DNA from: Bacteroidetes bacterium GWF2_33_38
Lineage (GTDB): Bacteria; Bacteroidota; Bacteroidia; Bacteroidales; GWF2-33-38
Assembly: GCA_001769505.1 (NCBI GenBank)
Contig: MEOF01000055.1
Span: 10,924-74,923 of the forward strand
Reading direction: 5' to 3'
Length of the DNA: 64,000 nucleotides
Each line of letters opens with the position of its first letter. The first letter of the stretch is position 1. Shown here one piece after another: positions 28,708-37,334 of this stretch. Made by a program: the position numbers and the translations under genes. The notes beneath the pieces were generated by a model. It ran no database searches, was not told the origin of the DNA, and was given only the letters and a program-made list of their open reading frames with translations.

Positions 28708-29797
28708 TTACTCTTGCCCAAACTCCATCAAATAAGCTTTAATAAGTTCGTTAAGCTTTCCGTCGAGGACTGAATTTGCATCGCCGACTTCAACATTTGT
28801 ACGATGGTCTTTTACTAATTTATATGGATGTAGCGTATAACTTCTGATTTGCGAACCCCATTCGATTTTTTTCTTTTTTCCTTCGATTTCGGCTTGAATT
28901 TCACGTTTTTTTTCCAACTCTATTTCGTAAAGTTGCGATTTTAGCAATCGAAGTGCGTTTTCTTTATTCGTTCCTTGTGAGCGACTTTCTTGATTTTCGA
29001 TTACAATTCCCGATGGGTGGTGTCTCAAACGAACAGCCGTTTCGACTTTATTAACATTTTGTCCGCCGGCTCCGCTTGAGCGATAAGTCTCCCAAGTAAT
29101 GTCGGCAGGATTGATTAAAATTTCGATGGTATCGTCGACTACCGGACTTACATAAACCGAGGCAAAGGTTGTTTGTCGTTTTCCTTGTGCATTGAACGGA
29201 GATATGCGTACCAATCGGTGTACTCCCGTTTCGCTTTTAAGGTATCCGTAAGCGTATTCGCCCTCAAATTCCATCGTTGCCGTTTTAACTCCGGCTTCGT
29301 CGCCAGCCAAAAAATCAACCTCTTTAACTTTATAGCCGTTTTGTTCGCCCCATTTTGTGTACATTCGCATAAGCATGGCACACCAATCTAGGCTTTCGGT
29401 TCCGCCCGCACCTGAATTTATTTTTAAATATGCACTGAGTCTATCCTCGTCTTTTCGAAGCATGTTTTTTAGTTCGAGATCTTCGATTAGAGTTCGTGTA
29501 AAAATAAACTGTTCGTTGAGTTCCTCATCGGTGGCTTCGCTGGCTTTTGCAAATTCGTAAATCACGTTTAAATCTTCGACATTGGCTTCGACTTTTTCGA
29601 AAGCATTAGTCCAATTTTTAATTAAGGATATTTCTTTAAGTTTTGCTTCGGCTTCTTTGGGGTCGTTCCAAAAATTAGAGTCTTGAGTAAAAATTTCTTT
29701 TTCTTCGATTAATTTCTTTTTGTTATCGATGTCAAAGATACCTCCTTAGCGAATCTTTACGCTCGATTAAATCTTTTATTTGGTCTGATGTAATCAT
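28708..29797 (-). CDS. prfB: Peptide chain release factor 2, expressed by programmed +1 frameshift
   Basis: RF2 recognises UGA and UAA stop codons and triggers peptide release. The gene has two frames: an ATG at 29797 opens 21 codons ending ...RRYL and an in-frame TGA at 29734-29732. Translation then skips one base and continues from GAC at 29733 to the stop at 28708, giving about 362 residues, the normal RF2 length. The body shows the RF2 codon-recognition motif SPF (ISPFNAQGKR) and the catalytic GGQ (SSGAGGQNVNK). Gene finders that ignore the shift would report only a shorter 3' part (from 29565). A -7 promoter box lies 20 bp upstream of the ATG. Confidence 0.95.
29730..29748 (-). promoter_or_regulatory. 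prfB programmed frameshift site
   Basis: On the minus strand the sequence reads AGGAGG, TAT, CTT, TGA, C: an internal Shine-Dalgarno sequence, then the slippery CTT codon and the in-frame UGA followed by C. This is the classical RF2 autoregulatory element. When RF2 is scarce the ribosome pauses at UGA and slips +1 to make RF2. Confidence 0.95.
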
Positions 29798-29816
29798 GAT
29801 TTATTTTGAATTTATG

Positions 29817-29824
29817 CAAATGTA
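29817..29824 (-). promoter_or_regulatory. Bacteroidota -7 promoter box of prfB
   Basis: TACATTTG on the minus strand matches TAnnTTTG exactly and lies 20 bp upstream of the prfB ATG. A TTTG resembling a -33 element occurs about 24 bases further upstream, slightly wider than usual. Confidence 0.5.
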
Positions 29825-30147
29825 CATGATTTTTTCTTGATGATTTGTCAAATTTGGAACAAATTTATTGGTAAGCGAATCAAGGGTAGAAATACAAATT
29901 AGTAATATTTGAAAATACTTAACAATCAGCAAAATAGCCACTATGAAATAACATTCTACTGAGAAATGTTATGAAAAATTGCGGCAACTTTTATTTAATT
30001 TTTTAACTCACTGTTCGAATTACGAATTAAATTGCAACTCACTTTAAAAAAAGCTCCAAAAACAAAAATTGCTAAAAAAAATACACCAAGAAATTTATTC
30101 GATATAAATCCAATGCTTAATGGCTTAAAACTAGATTAAATTAATTT
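29825..30147. other. Gene-free AT-rich stretch upstream of prfB
   Basis: No frame here has a start codon, reasonable length and coding character. A 42-codon open stretch on the minus strand near 30000-30125 looks hydrophobic but lacks an ATG, GTG or TTG start, so it was not called. No strong terminator hairpin is seen after the DUF4468-like gene. Confidence 0.5.
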
Positions 30148-30720
30148 TTACCACTGTTCGGCTTTTGGTGCTGTTTGCGTGGTCATAAAATCTTTTAAAT
30201 TTTTTACGGTTTCTTTAGCGTATTCGTCGAGTTGAATAAGGTAATAATCGTATGTGTTGGTGTACGACTGCGATTTTTTGTCCATCCACAATTCGGCAGG
30301 AGTATATGAACTTGCTTTAATATTGAAATCGGTAAATTCGTATTTGAATCTTCCGTCTTTTGCTTCTATAATCAGGGTATATTGTAAAATTCCCCCCATT
30401 GTTTCTAGTCCATTTTTATCGGCAGGATTCATATATTTGAATCTTGCTTTTCCTAAAATTTTTAACTCGGTAATTGATGTGTCTTTAATTACATCAGTTG
30501 GATTTTTATAATATGTATTTATCCAACGCAAAGCTTTTTTGTACAAATCAATGGGACTTCCAGGCGTGGTTACAACCATTGTATAATTTATTTTTTTACT
30601 TACATCGTCAACGGGCAGTGAAGGAGTATTGTAAACTGTTTCGCCTTTTTTTTGGGCAAAAGTTGTGTTCAAACCCATTGTTAGCACCAAGGCTAAAAAA
30701 ATAATTCCAAGTTTTTTCAT
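30148..30720 (-). CDS. Secreted DUF4468-like protein
   Basis: A 190-residue protein with a signal peptide ending near residue 22 (NTTFAQ). The mature part has the pattern of the DUF4468 (TBP-like fold) family common in Bacteroidota: an N-terminal strand INYTMVVTTPGSP, a helix with LYKKALRWINTYYKN, then strands ILGKARFKY, GILQYTLIIEAKDGRFKYEFTDFNIK. The function of the family is unknown. Its ATG overlaps the ispD stop (ATGA), so the two genes are translationally coupled. Confidence 0.75.
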   Translation of the reverse strand: MKKLGIIFLALVLTMGLNTTFAQKKGETVYNTPSLPVDDVSKKINYTMVVTTPGSPIDLYKKALRWINTYYKNPTDVIKDTSITELKILGKARFKYMNPADKNGLETMGGILQYTLIIEAKDGRFKYEFTDFNIKASSYTPAELWMDKKSQSYTNTYDYYLIQLDEYAKETVKNLKDFMTTQTAPKAEQW

Positions 30721-31397
30721 TTTTGTAAATTTTTATAATCGATTATAGCTTTTGCAATTAGTAAATCTTTAGTAGTTGTAATTTTTATGTTAAAATCGTC
30801 GCCTTTAATAAGATTAATTGTGTTTCCGTGAGCTTCAAAAACGCTAGCGTCGTCGGTAAAAAAAATGCCGATTGCTTTGTCGAAAGCCTCTTTTATTAAT
30901 TGTGTTTGAAAAGTTTGTGGTGTTTGAATCGATTTATATTCCGTTCGATTTACCGCAAAATTTTTACCATCAGAAATTTGTCTCATCGAATCATTCATAT
31001 CGCAACAAGGAATGGCATTTCCATTTTTTTCGGCTTCGTCAAATGCTCGATTAATGAGTTCTGTGCTAATGAGCGGACGCACCCCATCGTGAATAGCAAC
31101 TAAGCCTTGGTTTTCAATTGAGTGGAGTGCGTTTTTAACTGAATTGAAACGGGTTTCGCCTCCTTCAACTAATCGATGTTCGGTTGTAAAGTTGTGTGTC
31201 AGACACAAATTTTTCCAATATTCTATGTGGTCTTTCGGTAGTGCTACAACAATATTTGTTTTCGAATCGGCGTTTTTAAAAGCACTAATTGTATGCATCA
31301 AAATAGGCAAATTATTGAGCAATAGAAACTGTTTTGGAATTTCTTGTCCCATTCGCAAACCTCTGCCTCCAGCTACAATAATTGCAGTTTTATTCAA
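30717..31397 (-). CDS. ispD: 2-C-methyl-D-erythritol 4-phosphate cytidylyltransferase
   Basis: Third step of the MEP isoprenoid pathway: joins CTP and MEP to give CDP-ME. It has 226 residues of the nucleotidyltransferase fold. Visible motifs are IIVAGGRGLRMG (CTP-binding loop, about 7-18), PKQF (20-23), the segment VEGGETRFNSVKNAL (about 77-91), AIHDGVRPL (about 99-107) and the C-terminal NIKITTTKDLLIA. It overlaps the DUF4468-like gene by 4 bases. No other MEP gene is in the window. Confidence 0.95.
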   Translation of the reverse strand: MNKTAIIVAGGRGLRMGQEIPKQFLLLNNLPILMHTISAFKNADSKTNIVVALPKDHIEYWKNLCLTHNFTTEHRLVEGGETRFNSVKNALHSIENQGLVAIHDGVRPLISTELINRAFDEAEKNGNAIPCCDMNDSMRQISDGKNFAVNRTEYKSIQTPQTFQTQLIKEAFDKAIGIFFTDDASVFEAHGNTINLIKGDDFNIKITTTKDLLIAKAIIDYKNLQK

Positions 31398-31436
31398 AAT
31401 AATCTAATTTAGCAGATAAAAATAATTTTATTTATC

Positions 31437-32093
31437 ATGATAAACAAAGATACGTTGAATTTTCTAAAAAATTTGAAATGTAATAATAACAAAGATTGGT
31501 TTGCCATTCACAAAGAAGAATACAGCAAGGCTCTTTCGGATTTTGAAAATACGGTTAAGTTGCTGATTGAAGAGATTCAAAAATTTGATTCACGCATTGT
31601 GAATATTGAAGCCAAAGATTGTATATTTCGAATTTATCGCGATGTTCGATTTGCAAAAGATAAAACTCCGTATAAACCAAATTTTGGAGCATACATTGCC
31701 GATAATGGACGAAAAAGCACTTCTGCGGGGTATTACATTCATTTGGAAGACGAAAATTCCTTTTTGGCTGGAGGTATTTATATGCCCGAAAGTAATAAAC
31801 TTAAAGCCATACGAGATGAGATTTATTTTAATGTTACATCGATAAAAATAATAATACAAGAGCCCTATTTCGTTGAATATTTTGGCGAAATTGTTGGCGA
31901 AAAATTACAGCGAGTACCAAAAGAATACCCAAAAGAATATCCAGATGCTGATTTACTGAAATTTAAAAGCTACACTATGGTACATAAAGTCGATAACGAT
32001 TTCTTTGTTTCAAACAACTCACTGAAAAATGCGATAATGGTTTTTAAAGCGATGAAGCCTTTTAACGATTTTTTAAATTCGGCGGAATTATAA
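31437..32093 (+). CDS. DUF2461 family protein
   Basis: A 218-residue protein of the DUF2461/TIGR02453 family. Recognisable segments are TLNFLKNLKCNNNKDWFAIH near the start, FRIYRDVRFAKDKTPYKPNF (about 63-82) and GYYIHLEDENSFLAGGIYMP (about 97-116). The family is widespread in bacteria and fungi and has no established biochemical role. It is a lone plus-strand gene between ispD and the response-regulator operon. Confidence 0.9.
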   Translation: MINKDTLNFLKNLKCNNNKDWFAIHKEEYSKALSDFENTVKLLIEEIQKFDSRIVNIEAKDCIFRIYRDVRFAKDKTPYKPNFGAYIADNGRKSTSAGYYIHLEDENSFLAGGIYMPESNKLKAIRDEIYFNVTSIKIIIQEPYFVEYFGEIVGEKLQRVPKEYPKEYPDADLLKFKSYTMVHKVDNDFFVSNNSLKNAIMVFKAMKPFNDFLNSAEL

Positions 32094-32123
32094 AAATGTT
32101 AGTTTAGGCGAATATTCACAACA

Positions 32124-32771
32124 TTAAATTACCACCAAATCGTTTTTAATGGCAAACGACATCAGTGCCAAGGCATTTTTGGTATCGGTTTTAGCTAATA
32201 AATTGGTTTTGTGCCCAACTACCGTTCGTTCGCTCACAAAAAGAATATCGGCAATTTCTTTATTGCTTAGTCCTTCGCAAATAAGTTGAAGGATTTCTTT
32301 TTCGCGTCGGGTAAATTTTATTTCCGACTTTTTGCTTTTGTTTTCTTTGGAAATTTGCTTGGTAAAAAAGTCGAACAACTCTTCGGAGTAATAATTTCCT
32401 CCATTGTAAACCGTTAGAATGGCTTTATCAAGCGTTTCTTTGTTTATGTTTTTTATTAAAAATCCTTTCACCCCCGAATCAATCATGCTTTGAATGTATT
32501 CATCGTCGTTGAACATGGTTAAGGCAATGATTTTTAGATTCGGATATAATTTCAAAGCCGCTTCGGTTGCTTCGATTCCATTCATCAAAGGCATTTCAAT
32601 ATCCATTAAAACAATATCGGCAGAGTGATTATCCAGCAAGGCGAGAAACTCTTTTCCATTCGAGGCTTCAGCTACTATTTTCGCATATTTTAATTTTCCT
32701 AAAACCATTTTAAGTCCATTTCGAAAAATTTCGTGGTCATCAACAATAATAATTTCAATAAATTCTTTCAT
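32124..32771 (-). CDS. NarL/FixJ-type response regulator
   Basis: A 215-residue DNA-binding response regulator. The receiver domain (about 5-120) has the acidic pair DD at 11-12, the phospho-acceptor D57 in IVLMDIEMP, the conserved Thr in ALTMF and Lys in FLIKN. The LuxR-type helix-turn-helix (about 150-210) has FTRREKEILQLICEGLSNKE and VSERTVVGHKTN. It follows the sensor kinase by 37 bp in the same operon, and the kinase is almost certainly its partner. With hydE as first gene of the operon, a redox or hydrogen-related signal is possible but unproven. Confidence 0.93.
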   Translation of the reverse strand: MKEFIEIIIVDDHEIFRNGLKMVLGKLKYAKIVAEASNGKEFLALLDNHSADIVLMDIEMPLMNGIEATEAALKLYPNLKIIALTMFNDDEYIQSMIDSGVKGFLIKNINKETLDKAILTVYNGGNYYSEELFDFFTKQISKENKSKKSEIKFTRREKEILQLICEGLSNKEIADILFVSERTVVGHKTNLLAKTDTKNALALMSFAIKNDLVVI

Positions 32772-32808
32772 TTGGCAAAAATTAGCGATAGCAAGTTACA
32801 TAAAATAA

Positions 32809-34923
32809 TTACAAAAAAATTTCAATTTTAATCGAAAAGCCGTTTCCGGGCGAACTGTCAAATTTATAAAATCCATTAATCGATTTTATTCGGCTAATGA
32901 TGTTTTTCAATCCCATACCTTTCTGTTCCGAATTCATTATTTCGTTCACATTAAATCCAACACCGTCGTCTTTTAAAAATAATTTTATTTTTTCACCGTC
33001 GTTTATCAATAGCAACAATATTTTTGAAGCGTTTGCATGTTTTATTGTATTGTTAATTAATTCACTGATAACGCGAAATAGAATTAGTTCGAGATTTTTA
33101 TCTAAATGTTCATGAATTTTTTCGTGTTCAAATGAAATGCTGATTTTGTTGGTTTTATTTATTTTTTCGCAAAAAGCGTCAATTGCTTTAACCAAGCCAT
33201 ATTTGTGAATAATTCGAGGCATTAAATTATTCGAAATATTTCGAGTCGAGCTTACCGCCTCATCAATAAGCTCGTTTGAATAACGAACAAGTTCTTTTCT
33301 TTCTTCTTCGTCTAAATTTGCCGATAATAGTTCGTTAACATACAATTTGATAGTTGATAATAATGGGCCTATTCCATCGTGCATATCGCGGGCAAAGCGT
33401 TCACGTTCACGTTCTTCGGCTCTGATAGTAGAGCTTAGAATTTGTCTTTCGACTTCTTTTCTTTCGCCGACATTTCGCACAACGCTTAATATTAGCCGTT
33501 CGTTGTTGTAATTCACTACCCGACTTGTAAACTCAACTTGAATAACTTTTCCATCTTTGCTTACATGCTCCGATTCGAAAGTGTAAGTTCCTAACTCGTA
33601 AATTTTACGACGATTTTCGGCAACTTTGTCAACGTATTTTAATGTTTTTATGTCGGACATTTTTAGCTTTAGAAGTTCCTCTCGTGTATATCCAAGCGAA
33701 TTACAAGTTGCTTGGTTTATTTCAATAATACTTTCGTTTTCGTCGGTTACAAAAATATCGTCGCCGGTGGAGTCAAACAATTTTTGAAATCGCTCTTCCG
33801 ATTGTTTCAAAGCTTCTTTTGCTTTGCTTAATTTTTTATTGCTAATTTCAAGTTCTCGCAAAAAACGATAAATTCGTTCAGTAGTCAAATAATACAAGAA
33901 AAAAGAAAGAATGAGTACAACCAACATTGCTATCGCTGAAGCTCCAATAATTGTATTTCTAATGAATTCTCGTGTTTCTGCTCCAGTTTCGACACAAGTT
34001 GCAATATAAAGATCAAATTCAGGATAGTAGCTATATGCCGCCGTTTTTTGTTTGTCGTTAAAAATATAACTTAACACTCCGCTTTCCGACTTGGTAAACA
34101 ATTTAAACAGCGTGCTGTCTTTCCAGTTTTGTCCTTCGATTTTCGGATGAATTATCGCATTTCCTTCATTATCGAACACAAAAGGATATCCGCTTTCTCC
34201 GATATTTAAACTATATAATATTTTTCGCAACTCCGCAAGGTCTTTTTCTTTATCGCCAACATACAGCATGCCTATGATTTTATTGCCTTGAAATATTGGT
34301 TCATAAGCTGTTATATACCAATCGTTGACAACATATGCCCTGCCATAATATGTTTTTCTGTTCAAAACAGACTTCACTACCGGTGATTCGTTCGGGATAT
34401 AAGTTCCAACTGCTCGAATGCTATCGCTATTTAGCACATTGGTAGATATTCGCACAAAACCACTATCGATTCGTTGAAAAACCGTAACAGTTCCTCCAAC
34501 CAAATGGCTCAAGCTATCAACAAAAGTATTATCAAAATATAATGGTAATTTGTTAAGATTCCATTTTTTCAAGGAAACATTGTGGTTTGTATGGCTGTTT
34601 TGATTTACGGCAGATATTTCAAACGCGGTATTTTCAATCGAAAAGTTAAACTTGTAAAATAAATCATTTGCAATTTTGAGGTTTGTTTTTACTTTTTCGA
34701 GTTTTAAGTTTCGCTCCCGCTCAAACATTTTTGTAATGGTTTGAACTTCAAGTTTTAAGTTGTTTTCGATTTGAGAATGAATACTTTTAATTGAAATATT
34801 GATAAAAAAAACAGTAGCGACACCAATTACAGATATAATAATGAGAGCTATAGGCAAGAACAATCTAATTTTTAAAGAAATTCTTAATTGCTTTGGCAAC
34901 ATTGTTTTTTTGTAAAAACTCAA
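32809..34923 (-). CDS. Cache- and PAS-domain sensor histidine kinase (HisKA_3 type)
   Basis: A 704-residue inner-membrane sensor kinase. Order: TM1 (about 22-44), a periplasmic double-Cache-like sensor (about 45-320, with YYGRAYVVNDWYITAYEPIF and GESGYPFVFDNEGNAIIHP), TM2 (about 325-347), a helical linker, a PAS domain (about 372-485, FQKLFDSTGDDIFVTDENES), a HisKA_3 dimerisation domain with the phospho-His in RDMHDGIGPLLS (about 513), and a HATPase domain ending at 704 (DDGVGF, KGMGLKNI). It starts 2 bases after the hydE stop and precedes the response regulator. Cache domains bind small ligands, often carboxylates; the ligand is unknown. Confidence 0.93.
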   Translation of the reverse strand: MSFYKKTMLPKQLRISLKIRLFLPIALIIISVIGVATVFFINISIKSIHSQIENNLKLEVQTITKMFERERNLKLEKVKTNLKIANDLFYKFNFSIENTAFEISAVNQNSHTNHNVSLKKWNLNKLPLYFDNTFVDSLSHLVGGTVTVFQRIDSGFVRISTNVLNSDSIRAVGTYIPNESPVVKSVLNRKTYYGRAYVVNDWYITAYEPIFQGNKIIGMLYVGDKEKDLAELRKILYSLNIGESGYPFVFDNEGNAIIHPKIEGQNWKDSTLFKLFTKSESGVLSYIFNDKQKTAAYSYYPEFDLYIATCVETGAETREFIRNTIIGASAIAMLVVLILSFFLYYLTTERIYRFLRELEISNKKLSKAKEALKQSEERFQKLFDSTGDDIFVTDENESIIEINQATCNSLGYTREELLKLKMSDIKTLKYVDKVAENRRKIYELGTYTFESEHVSKDGKVIQVEFTSRVVNYNNERLILSVVRNVGERKEVERQILSSTIRAEERERERFARDMHDGIGPLLSTIKLYVNELLSANLDEEERKELVRYSNELIDEAVSSTRNISNNLMPRIIHKYGLVKAIDAFCEKINKTNKISISFEHEKIHEHLDKNLELILFRVISELINNTIKHANASKILLLLINDGEKIKLFLKDDGVGFNVNEIMNSEQKGMGLKNIISRIKSINGFYKFDSSPGNGFSIKIEIFL

Positions 34924-34925
34924 AA

Positions 34926-36002
34926 TTACTCTTTTTTTGTTGAATAATGAATGGAATCCCCATATTCATTCAATCTTACAATATTTTCAGCATTCCGAAT
35001 CATTTCGAAAGCCAGATTAAATTCGTAAGATATTGTATTTTCTTTGCCAGGTTTGTTGTTGTAAAGATTATAATTCTCTTTGTATTTGGCGGGCGTAAGA
35101 TTTGGCATTAAGACATTTGCCCCAATTTCCAAGGCTGATTTTTTTCCTTCTGAATCAATTGTTTGAAAAGCGGTAGTTGAAGCAATGTTGATGTCTTTCA
35201 TCACAATTCTTAACACGGCAATCATTTTCAACGCCAATTCGTAGCGTTCACGCAAAGACAATAACAAAGAAGAATATTTAAACAACGGTGTTTCGCTGTG
35301 TTCAATGTAAGGTCCCATACCACACATATGAATATCCATTTTTTGCATAAAAAGAATATCGTTTGCCAAATCGTCAATAGTTTGAAAAGGCAAACCAATC
35401 ATGACTCCCGTTCCGGTTTGAAAACCTATTTTTTTCAACACGTTGAGGGCTTCTATTCGCTTGTCGAAATCATGCAGCGAATCATTAGGATGTATTTTAT
35501 GGTACAAGTCTGAATTTGATGTTTCAATTCGTAATAAATATCGCTCGGCTCCAGCATCAAACCATTTGCGATACGTTTCTTCTGTTTGTTCACCACACGA
35601 AAGAGTTACTCGTAATTTAGGGCTTGAAAGCTGCTGAATTTTTTGAAGAATATCCAGAATTTTATTTGTGAATTTTGTCGATTGTATTTCTCCTGACTGT
35701 ATTACGATAGAGCCAAAGCCATTGTCCAAGGCAAACTTCGCCGATTCAATTACTTCGTCGAGTTGTATTTCGTAGCGACACACATTTTTGTTTCCCTTGC
35801 GAATTCCACAGTAATAACAGTTTTTCGAACAAATATTCGACAGTTCTATCAATCCTCGTAGCCAAACTTTATTGCCAACATGTTTTTCTTTGATTTCAGC
35901 CGAACGAAGAAAAAGTTTTTTTTCGTCATCATCTTTCGCATTTAGAAGAAAAACAATATCATCTTTCGTGAATTTTGATTTTTGCAATATTTTGTTAATC
36001 AC
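34926..36002 (-). CDS. hydE: [FeFe]-hydrogenase H-cluster maturase HydE (radical SAM)
   Basis: A radical SAM enzyme that, with HydF and HydG, builds the H-cluster of [FeFe] hydrogenases. It has 358 residues. The 4Fe-4S-binding CSKNCYYC (CxxxCxxC) is near 58-65, followed by GFGSIVIQSGEIQS and RVTLSCGEQTEETY. The segment GMGPYIEHSETPL (about 231-243) distinguishes HydE from biotin synthase. No hydrogenase, hydF or hydG lies in the window, so they must be elsewhere if the system works. It is the first gene of an operon with a sensor kinase and a response regulator. A HydE-like paralog of other function (such as a PylB relative) is the main alternative. Confidence 0.88.
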   Translation of the reverse strand: MINKILQKSKFTKDDIVFLLNAKDDDEKKLFLRSAEIKEKHVGNKVWLRGLIELSNICSKNCYYCGIRKGNKNVCRYEIQLDEVIESAKFALDNGFGSIVIQSGEIQSTKFTNKILDILQKIQQLSSPKLRVTLSCGEQTEETYRKWFDAGAERYLLRIETSNSDLYHKIHPNDSLHDFDKRIEALNVLKKIGFQTGTGVMIGLPFQTIDDLANDILFMQKMDIHMCGMGPYIEHSETPLFKYSSLLLSLRERYELALKMIAVLRIVMKDINIASTTAFQTIDSEGKKSALEIGANVLMPNLTPAKYKENYNLYNNKPGKENTISYEFNLAFEMIRNAENIVRLNEYGDSIHYSTKKE

Positions 36003-36106
36003 TTTATTATGTTTGTAAAGTTTGTAAAAAGGACAATATTTTTAATGTTTTTGGACTAAGATGGGAAATGTAGATAAAATAAATTTGGAGACTAATTGAA
36101 ATAAAA

Positions 36107-36157
36107 AAGCCGTGTATTATGGCATTTTGATTTAACTCAATGACCATTACACGGCTT
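36107..36157 (-). terminator. Terminator after the fructose-bisphosphate aldolase gene
   Basis: AAGCCGTGTA (36107-36116) pairs with TACACGGCTT (36148-36157); the ends of the loop (TTATGG/CCAT) can extend the stem. On the minus strand a TTTTTTATTT tract follows. It lies 18 bp past the aldolase stop. Confidence 0.85.
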
Positions 36158-36174
36158 AAAATAGGTTTTATTTT

Positions 36175-37167
36175 TTAGATTCTGTTAGCACTTCCAAGAA
36201 CATTCACAATTTTATGTTTGTAAAGTTGTTTTAATGCATCACGAGCGGGACCTAAATATTTTCGAGGGTCGAATTCGCCCGGATTATCAACGAATGCTTT
36301 TCTAATAGCTGCAGTCATTGCAATACGTCCGTCAGAGTCAATATTGATTTTACAAACAGCCGATGCCGCCGCTCTTCTAAGTTGTTCTTCTGGAATACCA
36401 ACAGCATCTTTCATTTTTCCTCCGTGTGTATTTATAACATCAATCAAATCCATTGGAACTGATGATGCTCCGTGTAATACGATTGGAAAACCAGGGATTC
36501 TTCTTTCAATTTCTTCTAAAATGTCGAAACGTAATGGAGGTGGAACTAATACGCCTTTTTCGTTACGAGTACATTGCTCAGGTTTAAATTTGTTTGCTCC
36601 ATGCGATGTTCCAATAGAAATCGCTAAGGAATCAACGCCTGTTTTTTTTACAAAATCTTCGACTTGTTCGGGTTGTGTATAAATTGATTTTGCCGCTACT
36701 ACATCGTCTTCAATTCCTGACAAAACACCTAATTCGCCCTCTACTGTTACACCGTGCTTATGAGCATATTCAACTACTTGTTTGGTTAGTTCAATGTTTT
36801 TTTCATACGAATGGTGCGAACCATCAATCATAACTGAAGAAAATCCCATTTCAATACACGATTTGCATAATTCAAATGTATCGCCATGGTCGAGATGAAG
36901 AACGATAGGAATATTTTTTCCTAATTCTTTTGCATACTCAACAGCTCCCTGAGCCATATAACGCAACAAGGTTTGGTTTGCATATTTTCTTGCACCGCTC
37001 GATACTTGCAAAATAACAGGCGATTCTGTTTCAACGCATGCCGAAATAATTGCCTGCATTTGTTCCATATTGTTAAAATTGAAAGCAGGTATTGCATATC
37101 CGCCTTTTACGGCTTTTGCAAATAATTCTTTCGAATTAACTAATCCTAATTCTTTGTAACTTATCAT
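36175..37167 (-). CDS. fba: Class II fructose-bisphosphate aldolase
   Basis: Cleaves fructose 1,6-bisphosphate into two triose phosphates in glycolysis, using a divalent metal. It has 330 residues. Zinc-site and catalytic segments are VLHLDHGDTFELC (about 88-100), GFSSVMIDGSHHSYEKNIE (about 108-126), VEGELGVLSG (about 141-150), and HGASSVP (about 233-239). The enzyme looks complete. It is a single-gene unit with its own terminator. Confidence 0.94.
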   Translation of the reverse strand: MISYKELGLVNSKELFAKAVKGGYAIPAFNFNNMEQMQAIISACVETESPVILQVSSGARKYANQTLLRYMAQGAVEYAKELGKNIPIVLHLDHGDTFELCKSCIEMGFSSVMIDGSHHSYEKNIELTKQVVEYAHKHGVTVEGELGVLSGIEDDVVAAKSIYTQPEQVEDFVKKTGVDSLAISIGTSHGANKFKPEQCTRNEKGVLVPPPLRFDILEEIERRIPGFPIVLHGASSVPMDLIDVINTHGGKMKDAVGIPEEQLRRAAASAVCKINIDSDGRIAMTAAIRKAFVDNPGEFDPRKYLGPARDALKQLYKHKIVNVLGSANRI

Positions 37168-37288
37168 AATTTTAATTTTAAATAAATTCGATTTTTAATA
37201 ATGACATAAAGTTAACAACTCTATTTTAATATTAATTATTCTTTGTGTTATTTTTTTTGATATTTGATTTTAAACCATTGTGTTTCTC

Positions 37289-37321
37289 AAACCTCCAAGG
37301 TTTTCACAACCTTGGGGGTTT
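37289..37321. repeat. Near-perfect 14-bp palindrome, likely dispersed repeat acting as a terminator
   Basis: AAACCTCCAAGGTT (37289-37302) and AACCTTGGGGGTTT (37308-37321) form a 14-pair stem with a single T-G wobble and a 5-base loop. It begins 14 bp past the stop of xth on the minus strand and can terminate that transcript. Hairpins of the type AAACCT...AGGTTT are familiar as dispersed intergenic repeats in Bacteroidota; only this copy is seen here. Confidence 0.75.
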
Positions 37322-37334
37322 ATTAAGTCTTTTT

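Noticed and set aside
29990-30130. Possible small membrane-protein frame (about 42 codons, minus strand)
   Set aside because: It has no ATG, GTG or TTG start and is bounded by a stop directly upstream; composition alone is not enough in AT-rich DNA.
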